A DNA stretch of 64,000 bases, from assembly GCA_963975425.1 (NCBI GenBank), contig CAXBGS010000005.1:248001-312000 (forward strand). Direction: 5' to 3'. Made by a program: the position numbers and the translations under genes. Positions 36,611 to 46,453 of this stretch are shown piece after piece. Position 1 is the first letter of the stretch, and every line of letters begins with the position of its first letter. The stretch is from CAXBGS01 sp963975425 (GTDB taxonomy: Bacteria > Planctomycetota > Planctomycetia > Pirellulales > Pirellulaceae). The notes below the pieces were generated by a model. The model ran no database searches, was not told the origin of the DNA, and saw only the letters and a list, made by a program, of their open reading frames with translations.

Positions 36611-38058
36611 GCCTGTAAAGCTTGCTCGAGGTCGGCGATCAAGTCCTCGGGATTCTCAATTCCGCACGACATACGAATCATGTTATCGGCGATGCCAAAA
36701 CGTTTGCGTTCTTCGGGCGTGCAGTGGTAATAGCTCATCACCATTGGCTGCTCGATCAGCGACTCGACACCACCCAAACTTGGTGCGATGCGAGGAATCC
36801 GTGCGGCATCGACAATCGCAGCGGTCTGTTTCCAATCCGCATCTTTGATCGTGAACGTGATCAAGCCACCGAAACCTTTCATCTGGCTGGCCGCGACTTC
36901 ATGCGATGGATGCGATTTCAATCCCGGATAATAGACTCGTTCGATACGGGGATGCGAGTACAGAAAACCTGCGATGCGTTGACCGTTCTCGTTGTGCCGC
37001 TGCATCCTTAACTCGAACGTTTTTAGCCCACGTTCGAGTAGGTACAGATTGTGTGGTGAATTGATACTGCCCAAGATGCCGCGCAGCTTGCGTACTGGTT
37101 CCAGTTGTTCTTTGGAACCGCAGATCACGCCGGCCAATAGGTCGTTGTGTCCACCCAGATATTTCGTCGCCGAATGCAAGACATAATCAACGCCATAGTC
37201 GACCGGTCGAATATTGAACGGAGTCGCCAGCGTCGCATCGATCAATGTTTCGACTTCGTTCGCCTTGCCGACAGCCACAAACTTTTCAAGGTCGACGGCG
37301 GTCATGTGAGGATTCGTCGGCGACTCACTGACTAACATTTTCGTATTCGGTGTGATGGCCGCTTCCATCGCGTCGAAGTCGCCGGTGGCAACTTGTCGAG
37401 TCACAACACCAAAGCGGGCAAGATGCTTTGCACAAAACTCGCGACTGCGGTGGTAACACTGATCGAAAAACACGATCTCATCGCCGGCACTGAGCTTGCA
37501 CATCAACAAACCGACGATTGCGGCCATACCGCTGCTGTACAAAATCGCTTCTTCGGTTCCCTCGAGCGCCGCCAATTTGGCTTCGACGCTTTTTTCGTTC
37601 GGGCTGCCGTATCGTCCGTACTCTTCACGCTGCTGTTGGCCTTCGACGAATCGCAACAGTTCGTCAGTCGAATCGAACGTGTAGGTCGACGCCATGAACA
37701 GCGGCGTCGTGATCGAGCCCTCTGGCTTGGACCGCCGCTCGCCGGAATGGACCGCCTGCGTCGACAGGCCTTTGTCCTGATGACAGGGCACCGATGTGGA
37801 GGACACTGCGGCGCCGTGCCCCGTTTCGGCGGAATCGGGCTGACAAGAATCGGGTAATGCGCTGCTGGGCGCCGGGTGATCGTTCACAGCGGGGGGGCCT
37901 CCTGCGAGTTGTCCTGCGACTTGCTGTTCAGACGCTTGCTGCCCAGCCACTTGGTTGGGGGCGGACGGGTTTTCAGCGACCGTAGAAGAGTCCGCTGCGG
38001 GAGCACCAGAGTTCGCTTTGGTGTCCGAATCAGAATTGATAGACATGTTCAATTGCAT
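36607..38058 (-). CDS. Second trans-sulfuration enzyme with a low-complexity N-terminal extension
   Basis: The protein has 483 residues. The catalytic part starts near residue 97 (LSTQAVHSGERRSKPEGS) and has YGRYGSPNE, SSGMAAI, DATLATPFN and the PLP lysine Lys299 in HSATKYLGGHND. The preceding ~95 residues are rich in Ala, Gln, Gly, Ser and Pro (VAGQQASEQQVAGQLAGG) and have no counterpart in the neighbour. No signal peptide is visible. An internal start cannot be excluded, as no strong start codon choice is forced. With the next gene it forms a likely pair for the two halves of trans-sulfuration, cystathionine synthesis and cleavage. Which is which is not clear. Confidence 0.85.
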   Translation of the reverse strand: MQLNMSINSDSDTKANSGAPAADSSTVAENPSAPNQVAGQQASEQQVAGQLAGGPPAVNDHPAPSSALPDSCQPDSAETGHGAAVSSTSVPCHQDKGLSTQAVHSGERRSKPEGSITTPLFMASTYTFDSTDELLRFVEGQQQREEYGRYGSPNEKSVEAKLAALEGTEEAILYSSGMAAIVGLLMCKLSAGDEIVFFDQCYHRSREFCAKHLARFGVVTRQVATGDFDAMEAAITPNTKMLVSESPTNPHMTAVDLEKFVAVGKANEVETLIDATLATPFNIRPVDYGVDYVLHSATKYLGGHNDLLAGVICGSKEQLEPVRKLRGILGSINSPHNLYLLERGLKTFELRMQRHNENGQRIAGFLYSHPRIERVYYPGLKSHPSHEVAASQMKGFGGLITFTIKDADWKQTAAIVDAARIPRIAPSLGGVESLIEQPMVMSYYHCTPEERKRFGIADNMIRMSCGIENPEDLIADLEQALQA

Positions 38059-38352
38059 GGCTCTTTAGCAGTTAGGCTGCAAGTGGCCGTAAATCCCTAA
38101 GACAAAACGCGGCGAACTGGCACGTTCAACCGCGTCACTGATCCTAGGTTAGCCACTGTCAACGGAATCGACAAGCGTTTTCGGGCTTTCCTTGGCCACA
38201 GAAACGTCCGATGATGGTGCAGTACCCTTAAGATCGTCGCAGATTATCACTGTCACGCGTCGTTCGGCATTTTGCCGTTGCCCATGAATCCGGTCCGCCG
38301 CAGCCGCGATCTGCCACAACCTGTCCACCATACTCTCATCCCCCAAGTCGCC

Positions 38353-39651
38353 ATGCGATGTCGCCGAAACCACCGCTGGAGCGTCGCCGCCGCCATCGCG
38401 CTGTCGATCGTGATGGGAACGTCCGCCGCGATGCACCGGACCCTTGCACAGGCGCCGCCGGTCGCCGGTGGGGATTCACGCCCCGCTGCTCCGGAACCTG
38501 CAAGCGATAACGAAGCTGCAGGCGTCGAGCCCCCGGACGATCAACGCGAGCAACCATCGGATGTTTCGGACGACCAAATCCGTCAGTGGATCGAGATGTT
38601 GGGATCGCCCAAATTTGCGGTGCGTGAACGCGCCGCCATCCGGCTCGTCAACGCAGGCGAAAAAGTGGTGCCCGAATTAAAACAACTCGCTGCGACCAGT
38701 TCCGATCCCGAAATCCGACTGCGAGCCAGCGAACTTGCTAAGCAAATCGGACAAGGCAACGAGGAGGCAAAGATCGAGGCCTTTCTGTCCGGTAAGTCAG
38801 AAAACCTGGATGGCTGGGAGATCGCCAAACGAGTGCTGGGCGACACTGGATCGATTCGCGAACTGTACGCCGAAGTCGTACTTGAACATCCCGAGATCGC
38901 AGGATCACTGTCAGGGACCGCACGCGATCGCGCGATTGCGATGAACGCCGCGGCTGCCCGTGTACGGAAAGCCATGGTCGAAGAAGGCCGTTTTCCGAAT
39001 CGCGCCGACGCCGTTGCCCTGTTGTTCCCTTTGATCTTTGACCGCGGCGCGATCTCAAACGAATACGAATTGCTGCTGATTCGAACGCTGCGCGGTGAAG
39101 CCGGTTCGTTGCTTTACCAAAGCGCGACACTTTCGGTCCCCTATCAACGACTGGTCGGCGGCTGGTCTCGCCGCACAGGGATCGCCAATCGACAGGACGT
39201 GTTGTGGTTGATGATGAGCCATAATGTGATCCACGCGCTGCCACTGGCACTTGAAACGTTATCAGCCTCGACCGACCCAGAAACGCTGACGATCGCGTTA
39301 CAGGCAATCGCTCGATTCGGCAACCAACGCAATGCCGATTCGATCTCAAAATTGCTGCATGATGACCGGGCCGTCGCGGTGAACGGATTCATTCGCGGCA
39401 AAGCGAGTCGCACCGAATTGGGCGATGCGGCGACAGCAACGCTCGCGATTCTTTACAACATCCCGCTGGCCGACGTCGGATTCGAAGCGGCAACGATCGA
39501 CCCGAAATTCGGTTTTCGCCCGGAAGAAGTCGGATTTGCAATGGGCGATAAGTCTCGCAGAACCCAAGCGCGGCAACGGGTTCTCGATCGCGTCAAAGAA
39601 ATCAACAACGCCGACTCAAAACAAGATCCAGTGCAACTATTGGTCGAGTAG
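38353..39651 (+). CDS. Secreted HEAT-like repeat protein, function unknown
   Basis: The protein has 432 residues from ATG 38353, which gives a proper signal peptide (basic start, then WSVAAAIALSIVMGTSAA). ATG 38284 and TTG 38272 are longer options. A Pro/Glu/Asp-rich stretch leads to IRQWIEMLGSPKFAVRERAA and PELKQLAATSSDPEIRLRAS, HEAT-like helices common at the start of planctomycete periplasmic proteins. The remaining helical part (with ALPLALETLSASTDPETLTI and a C-terminal FGFRPEEVGFA) is not recognised. It diverges from the trans-sulfuration genes, and the ~250-bp gap (38059-38352) shows no other clear signal. Confidence 0.75.
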   Translation: MRCRRNHRWSVAAAIALSIVMGTSAAMHRTLAQAPPVAGGDSRPAAPEPASDNEAAGVEPPDDQREQPSDVSDDQIRQWIEMLGSPKFAVRERAAIRLVNAGEKVVPELKQLAATSSDPEIRLRASELAKQIGQGNEEAKIEAFLSGKSENLDGWEIAKRVLGDTGSIRELYAEVVLEHPEIAGSLSGTARDRAIAMNAAAARVRKAMVEEGRFPNRADAVALLFPLIFDRGAISNEYELLLIRTLRGEAGSLLYQSATLSVPYQRLVGGWSRRTGIANRQDVLWLMMSHNVIHALPLALETLSASTDPETLTIALQAIARFGNQRNADSISKLLHDDRAVAVNGFIRGKASRTELGDAATATLAILYNIPLADVGFEAATIDPKFGFRPEEVGFAMGDKSRRTQARQRVLDRVKEINNADSKQDPVQLLVE

Positions 39652-39900
39652 CCGCGTGGATTCGCGATCGGCCTGATGGATTTCCGGAAATCCCGTGCAT
39701 CGCTTGACGAATCCGCGCGTTCGCTGATTCGTCCAGAAACAAGTTCGGACTCACGGGCTGTTGAAACGGGCGTGACAAGCTCGCCAGCGGAGCAAGTGAC
39801 CCCGCCGGAAACCTGGCTCAGCCGAAAACGTGATCCGGCGGTTCGAATGCTCCGGGCTCGCCGTTTCGCCTGTCCAGGCCTTCGTCATCCTGGCGGCTAA

Positions 39901-42027
39901 CTATTCCAGATCGCGGATCCAAACATTCCGAAGTGCAACGGGCCCGTGGTTCCCCTGGATCACGATCGGCCCCCGAGCCGCTTCACCGCTCAGCTGAGGT
40001 GCCCGTGTCGGTTCGGTACAGCGGACGTTCTCGTGAATCAACTTGCCGTTGTGTTTGACTTCGACGAACGTCGCGTCGGACGTTTTTTCACCTGACGGAT
40101 CAAAGCGTGGCGCTCGGAACACAATGTCCATGCTTTCCCATTCACCCGCCGGACGCGATGCATTTAGTCGAGGTGCCGTGCCGCCATAGCCCTTGGGCTC
40201 GCGCTGCTCGTCCCAGTGTTGATAGATTCCGCCGCTGTCGTTGTAGTCCAGTTCCTCTTGGGGAATTCCAAAACTGTCTCGCAACTGCAGTTCGTAGCGT
40301 CCCATCACGTACACGCCCGAGTTGGATCCCTCGGTCAATAAGTACTCCAGGTGCAAGTGCATATCGCCGAACTCGTCGGACGACATCAAATACGCGTCCC
40401 GCTGTTTTCCGTTGGGATCGTTGGCCAGATTGTGAATGACTGCGTCGCCAGCGACGGTCGATACGACCATTCGTTTCGCATCATCGACATCCAGCCCGAC
40501 CGACGACGCCGCTTTCCAACCGTCAAGTGATTTCGCGCTCCAGCGCGCCAGCCCGATCCCTTTGCCCACGATCGCTTTCGCGTCCGACGGATAACCCCGC
40601 ACCGAAGGCAGACCTGGCAATCGCTGCGAGATCACATTGTCGACCCATCCCGCGGGGCGCTGCCCCGTCCCCACCCGATGAATGTCGCCGAGTTCCTCCC
40701 TGGCCTTGTCGGCAACCTTCATCAACCGCTGCACGATTTCAGGATGATCGTCGGCGACGTTATTGGACTCGGTGAAATCGTTCTTCAAATCATACAATTG
40801 AATTTCGGCGAAGATCGGTTTGACCGACGGTCGATCGGCACTCAGATTAACAGGCAGATGCAATTTCCAATCGCCCGAACGAACCGCGCGCAATTGCGTC
40901 TTGAGGTAGTAATAAAAAACGTCGTGTGGCGACTCAGCGTTTTGTGAGAGAACCGGCCAAACATCCATGCCATCGATCTTGCGGTCATCGGGCGCTTGTC
41001 CACCGGAAAGTTTCGCCATGGTTGGCAACAAGTCCATGCTGGTCACTAACTCATCCGAGGAAGCCCCGGCGGGAATGTGGCCGGGCCATCGGACGACGAA
41101 CGGCACACGATAGCCACCTTCGTAACCGCTGCCGCCGGTCCCTCGCAGCGGCGTATTCTGACCGTGCGGAGGCAAGCGGCGGCCTTGGAAAGCACCGTTG
41201 TCGGATGTCCAAATCACCATGGTGTGCTCGTCGATCCCCAGCTGGCGAATCGTTTTCAAGATTTCACCCGTCGACCAGTCAAGCTCTTCGATACACGCGC
41301 CGTACGTGCCACTTTGCGATCGCTCGCGAAATGATTCCGACGCAAAGGCCTCGACCGAGCTGCCGGGAACCGCGTGCGGCAAGTACAAGAAGAACGGTTG
41401 TTCGGCGTTCTGCTGAATAAAGTCAACGGCCGCCTCGGTGTAGAGTTTCGTCAGCCGATTTGGGTCCACCGGCGCGTCGATCACCGTCGTGTCACGCATC
41501 AGCGGCAGCGGGGGCCACATTTCACCAAGCCGCGGGCCCGTCGTCGCAATCATGTCTTCGCTGTAAGGCACGCCTAGATAACGATCGAATCCCTGATTCG
41601 TCGGCAGGAACTGTGGCTGGTCGCCGAGATGCCATTTCCCAAAACATGCCGTGGCATACCCCTGTTGCTTTAACACGTCTGCGATCGTGATCTCGCTCGG
41701 GGCGAGCCCTTTCTGAGCGACCGGTTGCAGCACGACGCGGCGCGTCCCGCTGATATCCATATTGACTCGCATCGGATAGCAACCGGTCATGATCGCGGCG
41801 CGTGAGGGCGTACAAACACTGGACCCCACGTAAAAACTGGTCAGTTTTAGCCCCTCGCGAGCCATCTGGTCGATGTTCGGCGTGCGGTTGACCGTCGAGC
41901 CGAAACACCCGATGTCGCCGTAACCCAGGTTGTCCGTAAAGATCAGGACAAAGTTAGGTTGACGTGCGAAGGTGATCGCACATGAATGAAATACCAGTCC
42001 AAAAAGAAGCGCTATTCGCAGCTGCAT
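39901..42027 (-). CDS. Sulfatase fused to a DUF1080 (3-keto-disaccharide hydrolase-like) domain
   Basis: The protein has 708 residues with a signal peptide (RIALLFGLVFHSCAITFA). The sulfatase part (~24-470) has TDNLGYGDIG for metal binding (Asp-Asn where some sulfatases have Asp-Asp). The formylglycine motif CTPSR is at 72-76, followed by FGKWHLGD and WTSDNGAFQGRRLPPHGQNT. Cys72 must be converted to formylglycine for activity. The C-terminal ~200 residues are a DUF1080 beta-sandwich (SDEFGDMHLHLEYLLTEGSN, SGVYVMGRYELQLRDSFG, GPVALRNVWIRDLE). It is probably a periplasmic or secreted enzyme that desulfates an algal-type polysaccharide. The glycan is unknown. Confidence 0.9.
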   Translation of the reverse strand: MQLRIALLFGLVFHSCAITFARQPNFVLIFTDNLGYGDIGCFGSTVNRTPNIDQMAREGLKLTSFYVGSSVCTPSRAAIMTGCYPMRVNMDISGTRRVVLQPVAQKGLAPSEITIADVLKQQGYATACFGKWHLGDQPQFLPTNQGFDRYLGVPYSEDMIATTGPRLGEMWPPLPLMRDTTVIDAPVDPNRLTKLYTEAAVDFIQQNAEQPFFLYLPHAVPGSSVEAFASESFRERSQSGTYGACIEELDWSTGEILKTIRQLGIDEHTMVIWTSDNGAFQGRRLPPHGQNTPLRGTGGSGYEGGYRVPFVVRWPGHIPAGASSDELVTSMDLLPTMAKLSGGQAPDDRKIDGMDVWPVLSQNAESPHDVFYYYLKTQLRAVRSGDWKLHLPVNLSADRPSVKPIFAEIQLYDLKNDFTESNNVADDHPEIVQRLMKVADKAREELGDIHRVGTGQRPAGWVDNVISQRLPGLPSVRGYPSDAKAIVGKGIGLARWSAKSLDGWKAASSVGLDVDDAKRMVVSTVAGDAVIHNLANDPNGKQRDAYLMSSDEFGDMHLHLEYLLTEGSNSGVYVMGRYELQLRDSFGIPQEELDYNDSGGIYQHWDEQREPKGYGGTAPRLNASRPAGEWESMDIVFRAPRFDPSGEKTSDATFVEVKHNGKLIHENVRCTEPTRAPQLSGEAARGPIVIQGNHGPVALRNVWIRDLE

Positions 42028-42271
42028 CGTCGTGCCATCGGTTTCGTGTCATGATGTGAGAACGAGGTAACAAAATAGCGTGGTCGCATTGGCCAAAAAT
42101 CCGCAGGAAAGAATTTTCCTTGCTTTTTCCCTGTCGCCATCCATCTCGTTTCATTCCGGCGAGTCTTTACCGCTTGAAACACGGCTCTGGATGAGCGAAG
42201 ACTATGTATTGGGTTGCCGTGGCAAATCGCCGCGTCGAATTTGAATTGCCGTTGTTGCCATGGAGATGTGA

Positions 42272-44341
42272 TTGTCGCTTCCTGCGGACTTTGATCTGAA
42301 AGAACGTGTTCGTGACGCGGTCGACATCGTTGACGTGATCGGCAGCACGCTGCCGCTGCAGCCCAAAGGGCGCATGTTTGTGACGCGCTGTCCTTGGCAC
42401 AACGACCAGCGCCCATCGATGACCGTCAACCAAGAGCGTCAGACGTGGAAGTGCTGGCCGTGCGATATCGGCGGCGATGTCTTCAGCTTTATCATGCGGC
42501 GCGATGGCGTCGACTTTCCCGCTGCGCTGCGAACACTGGCGGATCAAGCGGGCATCGAAGTCCCTGAGTACTCACGCGGTAAAAAGACCACACCGGGCAG
42601 CCCGGATGACAAAGACACCTTGTTTGCCGCCATGCAGCTGGTCGCCGATGAATATTTTCGAATCTTGCAAAGTGATTCCAGCGACGATGCCAAGGCGGCT
42701 CGCGAATACCTGAACTCACGCGGCGTCGATGAAGAAAACCGGAAACGATTTCGGATCGGATTCGCACCCGATCAGTGGAGCTATGCAGTCGACCTGCTGG
42801 CGGGCAAGAATTTCAGCGGTGAAGTCGCGCTCGCCGCCGGAGTCGCATCGGCCCGGCGCAGCGGTGATGGGTTCGTGGACATGTTCCGCGGACGACTGAT
42901 GTTTCCGATTCACGACTTGCAGGATCGCCCGATCGCACTGGGCGGCCGCCTGATCCCCGAGATCGCCAAACGACACGGCGAAAACGCAGGTGGCAAGTAC
43001 ATCAACGGTCGTGAAACGATCCTGTTTCGAAAATCACACCAGCTGTACGGGCTGCAACTGGCGCGCGAAGCGATCAGGCGCGAGCAAGAAGCGTTGGTGA
43101 TGGAAGGATACACCGACGTCGTCGCGGCCCGACAATCCGGCATCGAACCGGTCGTCGCCGTACTGGGAACGGCGCTCGGCGAACAACACGTCAAAATTCT
43201 GAAACGATTCGCGCAGCGAGTCGTCCTGGTGCTCGATGGCGATCAAGCCGGACAGAGCCGAGCCGACGAAGTGCTCGAGCTGTTTGTGCGAGCCAATGTC
43301 GACTTGCGTGTGCTAACGTTGCCCGACGGAACCGATCCGGCCGACTATCTTGCAGAGCATGGCAAAGACAGCTTTCGCGAACTGGTCCGCACCGCGCCGG
43401 ATGCCTTGGATCACAAACTCGCACGCTTGACCCAAGGGGTCGATGTGCGCCGCGACACGCACGCGGTCACCACGGCTGTCGACACGATGCTGGGGATCGT
43501 TGCCAAAGCACCGCGGGGCGACGATTTGCGAGTGGACCAACTGCTGATGCGCATGTCCGAAACGTTCGGATTTTCGGCCGAACGATTGGAACGTCGACTG
43601 GGTCAAGTCCGGCGATCCGCGCGCGAAGCCGAATCACGGCGTCGCCAAGTCACCCAGCGAAAACCCAACACACAGGGCCGACCCAACACACAGGGCCGAC
43701 CCAACACACAGAATAGGCCTGAGAGGCACCGCGGCCCCGCGACACCGTCAGGCGCTCAGGGCGAACGTGCCGTGCCCGGTGCCGCCGCATCGTCAGATCC
43801 AAACGCGGCATTTGCCGAATCGGCCGACGATGACGCGATCAGCATGGGTTTGCCCACGACTAAAAAAGTTGCTGTCGCACCGCGTCCGCTGGAAGGCATC
43901 GACCGCGAACTTTTCGAAACACTGATCGAAGCACCGGAGCTAGCGGGGATGGCAGTCGAAGCGATCGATCCTGATTGGCTGCAATCCAACACGGCGAAAA
44001 TGTTACTTTCGGCGTATCAGGATCTCGAACTGGCCGGCCGACAGTTAGATCTGAAAAGCGTGCTGCTATTGATCGAAAATGAACACCTCAAGAACCAGCT
44101 TGTTAGTTGCGAACAACGCGTGCGACAACGCGAAGGAAAAGTGACACAGTCACCCGAAGATCAGTACGCCGCCATCATCACGCGATATCGCGAACGCGAA
44201 CAAAAGATGGACGCCACTCGGAAGATCGAACAACTGGAAACGACCGCGCTGGACCACGATGCCGAAGACGCCCTGCTGAGGGAATTATTCGAGATCGAAA
44301 GAGTCCGCCATTTGCAAGCAAAGCAAGACGAGTCTCGCTAA
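42272..44341 (+). CDS. dnaG: DNA primase
   Basis: The protein has 689 residues from TTG 42272, preceded at good distance by GGAG. The CHC2 zinc finger is intact (Cys40, His43, Cys61, Cys64), followed by GGDVFSFIMRRDGVDFPAAL. The primase core has FRGRLMFPIHD, and the TOPRIM domain has the catalytic Glu in VMEGYTDV (~278) and LVLDGDQAG (~320-328). An Arg/Gln/Asn/Pro-rich linker with three NTQGRP-like repeats (~465-482) leads to the C-terminal helicase-interaction region. It makes RNA primers at the replication fork. rpoD follows, as in many bacteria, but a strong hairpin separates the two. Confidence 0.95.
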   Translation: MSLPADFDLKERVRDAVDIVDVIGSTLPLQPKGRMFVTRCPWHNDQRPSMTVNQERQTWKCWPCDIGGDVFSFIMRRDGVDFPAALRTLADQAGIEVPEYSRGKKTTPGSPDDKDTLFAAMQLVADEYFRILQSDSSDDAKAAREYLNSRGVDEENRKRFRIGFAPDQWSYAVDLLAGKNFSGEVALAAGVASARRSGDGFVDMFRGRLMFPIHDLQDRPIALGGRLIPEIAKRHGENAGGKYINGRETILFRKSHQLYGLQLAREAIRREQEALVMEGYTDVVAARQSGIEPVVAVLGTALGEQHVKILKRFAQRVVLVLDGDQAGQSRADEVLELFVRANVDLRVLTLPDGTDPADYLAEHGKDSFRELVRTAPDALDHKLARLTQGVDVRRDTHAVTTAVDTMLGIVAKAPRGDDLRVDQLLMRMSETFGFSAERLERRLGQVRRSAREAESRRRQVTQRKPNTQGRPNTQGRPNTQNRPERHRGPATPSGAQGERAVPGAAASSDPNAAFAESADDDAISMGLPTTKKVAVAPRPLEGIDRELFETLIEAPELAGMAVEAIDPDWLQSNTAKMLLSAYQDLELAGRQLDLKSVLLLIENEHLKNQLVSCEQRVRQREGKVTQSPEDQYAAIITRYREREQKMDATRKIEQLETTALDHDAEDALLRELFEIERVRHLQAKQDESR
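43664..43717 (+). repeat. Three 18-bp in-frame repeats in dnaG
   Basis: CCCAACACACAGGGCCGA occurs at 43664 and 43682, and a variant ending GAATAGG at 43700. They encode NTQGRP-NTQGRP-NTQNRP in the linker between the TOPRIM core and the C-terminal domain. Confidence 0.9.
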
Positions 44342-44365
44342 AAAGCCCGCCATTGTTGGGCTTTT
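44341..44365 (+). terminator. Hairpin terminator after dnaG
   Basis: AAAAGCCC (44341-44348) and GGGCTTTT (44358-44365) are a perfect 8-bp inverted repeat with a 9-nt loop, ending in TTTT. The first base of the stem is the last base of the dnaG stop codon. This should end dnaG transcripts, leaving rpoD to its own promoter in the following 277 bp. Confidence 0.8.
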
Positions 44366-44642
44366 CGATCCGTGATGAAGTGCGGCACATTGGGGTTGCA
44401 TTAATCAACCATCCGGATTCTGTTATGGATTCTTGCACAAACGAAACACGCTGAAAGGAGTTAGCGTATCGCAGCACGGGCCACCGAGTGTGTGGCATCT
44501 TTACTGGGCACAATCTAATCGTTGCCCCCATCACCAATGGTTCCCCGCAATGGGTGAATGGGTGTTGAACGAAACGGATTTTAAGAAACAAACTACTACG
44601 ACCCTGTGTCATCGACGACACATCAAAACATGAGGTTTTGTG

Positions 44643-46304
44643 ATGCAATTGAAGGATCAAGAATTTTCGCAGTTGATTGCCAAAGGTACCAAGGACGGCT
44701 ACCTGACTTACACCGAAGTCAACTCGTATCTTCCTGACGAAGACGTGAACCCCGAGAAGCTTGACCTGTTGCTGCTTGCGATCGAACGCAACGGAATCCA
44801 GCTTGTCGAAGTTGCGTCAAAACCGGCAGCCACCGCCGGCGCCAAAGCACCCGAACCGAATGTTCCGGAGATGCGTTTCAACGAGGCGGCCGATACCAGT
44901 CTGCCGACGAGCACAGAAATGCCGCGGGCCAGCGAAGACCCGATTCGCATGTACCTGAGCCAGATGGCCGAGATCCCTTTGCTGACTCGCGAAGAAGAAA
45001 TTGCGCTCGCCAAGAAAATCGAAATCACGCGTAAACAGTTTCGCCGCACGCTGCTGGAATCCGATTACGCACTCCGCAGCACCGTCGACACACTCAAACG
45101 AGTTCACGCGGGCGACCTGCCGTTTGATCGCACGATCAAAGTTTCGTTGACCGAACGGCTGACGAAAGAGCAAATCAGCGCACGGATGCCGCACAACCTG
45201 CGCACCCTTGACGTTCTGATCCACCAGAACAAGTCCGACTTTGAACAACTCGTTCGCCGCAGCGTCTCGCCCCGCTTGAAAGCGGAAGTACGGCGCCGCT
45301 TTATCCGCACGCGCCGCAAGGCGCTGCAACTGGTCGAAGAACTTAGCTTGCGAAGCCGCCGGGTCACCCCGCTGTTGAAACATCTTGAAGACATCTCCAA
45401 ACGCATGAATTTCATTCGTGCACGCTTAGCCGATCTCGGCCGAGATGCCGTCAGCCGAGACGAAGCTGCGGACCTGCGTCAGGAATTGCGTGAACTGATG
45501 CTGGTCACGCAAGAGAGCCCCAAGAGCTTGCACAATCGCATGGTCAAAGCTCGCCGTTATTTCGAGGTCTACGAGGCCACGAAACGGGAATTGAGCAGCG
45601 GCAACCTTCGACTGGTGGTTTCCATCGCGAAAAAATATCGCAACCGCGGATTGTCATTCTTGGATCTGATCCAAGAAGGCAACACGGGGCTGATGCGAGC
45701 GGTTGACAAGTACGAGTACCGACGCGGATTCAAATTCAGCACGTACGCGACGTGGTGGATTCGTCAAGCGATCACGCGTGCGATCGCCGACCAAGCCCGC
45801 ACAATCCGCATCCCGGTGCACATGATCGACGTGCTCAGCAAACTGCGCCAATCGCAAAAACGTTTGACGCAAACACTAAAACGCGAACCGACTTATGAAG
45901 AAATCGCGAAAGACACCGAGATTCCGTTCGAAGAAGTCCGCCGTGTGATGGACATCGGCCGCCACCCGGTCAGCCTCGACCGACCGGTCGGCGAAGGCGA
46001 GGACAGCAGCTTTGGCGAGTTCGTCGAAGACAGTGACGAACTGAACCCTGTGCGGATGGCCGCCAGCGGAATCCTGCGAGGAAAAATTGACGAGTTGCTC
46101 AAGACTCTGACTTTCCGCGAACGCGAAATCATTCGGCTGCGATACGGCCTTGTCGACGGATACAGCTATACGCTGGAAGAGTGCGGACGGATCTTTAAAG
46201 TCACTCGCGAACGCGTGCGACAAATCGAAGCCAAGGCGGTTGCCAAGCTGCAAAGCCCATCGCGAGCGGATCGCTTGTCCGAATTCTTGAAAACCGCAGC
46301 CTAA
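44643..46304 (+). CDS. rpoD: Primary RNA polymerase sigma factor (sigma-70/RpoD)
   Basis: The protein has 553 residues from ATG 44643, eight nt after GAGG; an in-frame GTG lies one codon upstream. Region 1.1-like N-terminus ([20 protein letters not shown]) and region 1.2 ([20 protein letters not shown]) are followed by a non-conserved insert. Region 2 has the core-binding and -10 recognition helices ([37 protein letters not shown]). Region 3 and region 4.2 ([32 protein letters not shown]) complete it. It directs RNA polymerase to housekeeping promoters. It is clearly sigma-70, not the sigma-54 implied by promoters elsewhere in the window. Confidence 0.95.
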   Translation: MQLKDQEFSQLIAKGTKDGYLTYTEVNSYLPDEDVNPEKLDLLLLAIERNGIQLVEVASKPAATAGAKAPEPNVPEMRFNEAADTSLPTSTEMPRASEDPIRMYLSQMAEIPLLTREEEIALAKKIEITRKQFRRTLLESDYALRSTVDTLKRVHAGDLPFDRTIKVSLTERLTKEQISARMPHNLRTLDVLIHQNKSDFEQLVRRSVSPRLKAEVRRRFIRTRRKALQLVEELSLRSRRVTPLLKHLEDISKRMNFIRARLADLGRDAVSRDEAADLRQELRELMLVTQESPKSLHNRMVKARRYFEVYEATKRELSSGNLRLVVSIAKKYRNRGLSFLDLIQEGNTGLMRAVDKYEYRRGFKFSTYATWWIRQAITRAIADQARTIRIPVHMIDVLSKLRQSQKRLTQTLKREPTYEEIAKDTEIPFEEVRRVMDIGRHPVSLDRPVGEGEDSSFGEFVEDSDELNPVRMAASGILRGKIDELLKTLTFREREIIRLRYGLVDGYSYTLEECGRIFKVTRERVRQIEAKAVAKLQSPSRADRLSEFLKTAA

Positions 46305-46453
46305 AGTATCCGTGTTTTTACACGAACCCGAACACGGTTCTTGTGATGATCGTCGGCCCATAGCTGGGTGCCGGTTCAATGCCCTATACTTAGTGCTTTG
46401 ACCGGCACCTTTTCCTGTCCGGTATTCACACCGTATTGGGCGACTTTCTGGCT

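Noticed and set aside
39676..39900. 74-codon plus-strand open frame between the HEAT-like and sulfatase genes
   Set aside because: Codon use is not implausible, but the peptide is Arg/Ser-rich without recognisable structure. It ends exactly at the sulfatase stop, leaving little support.
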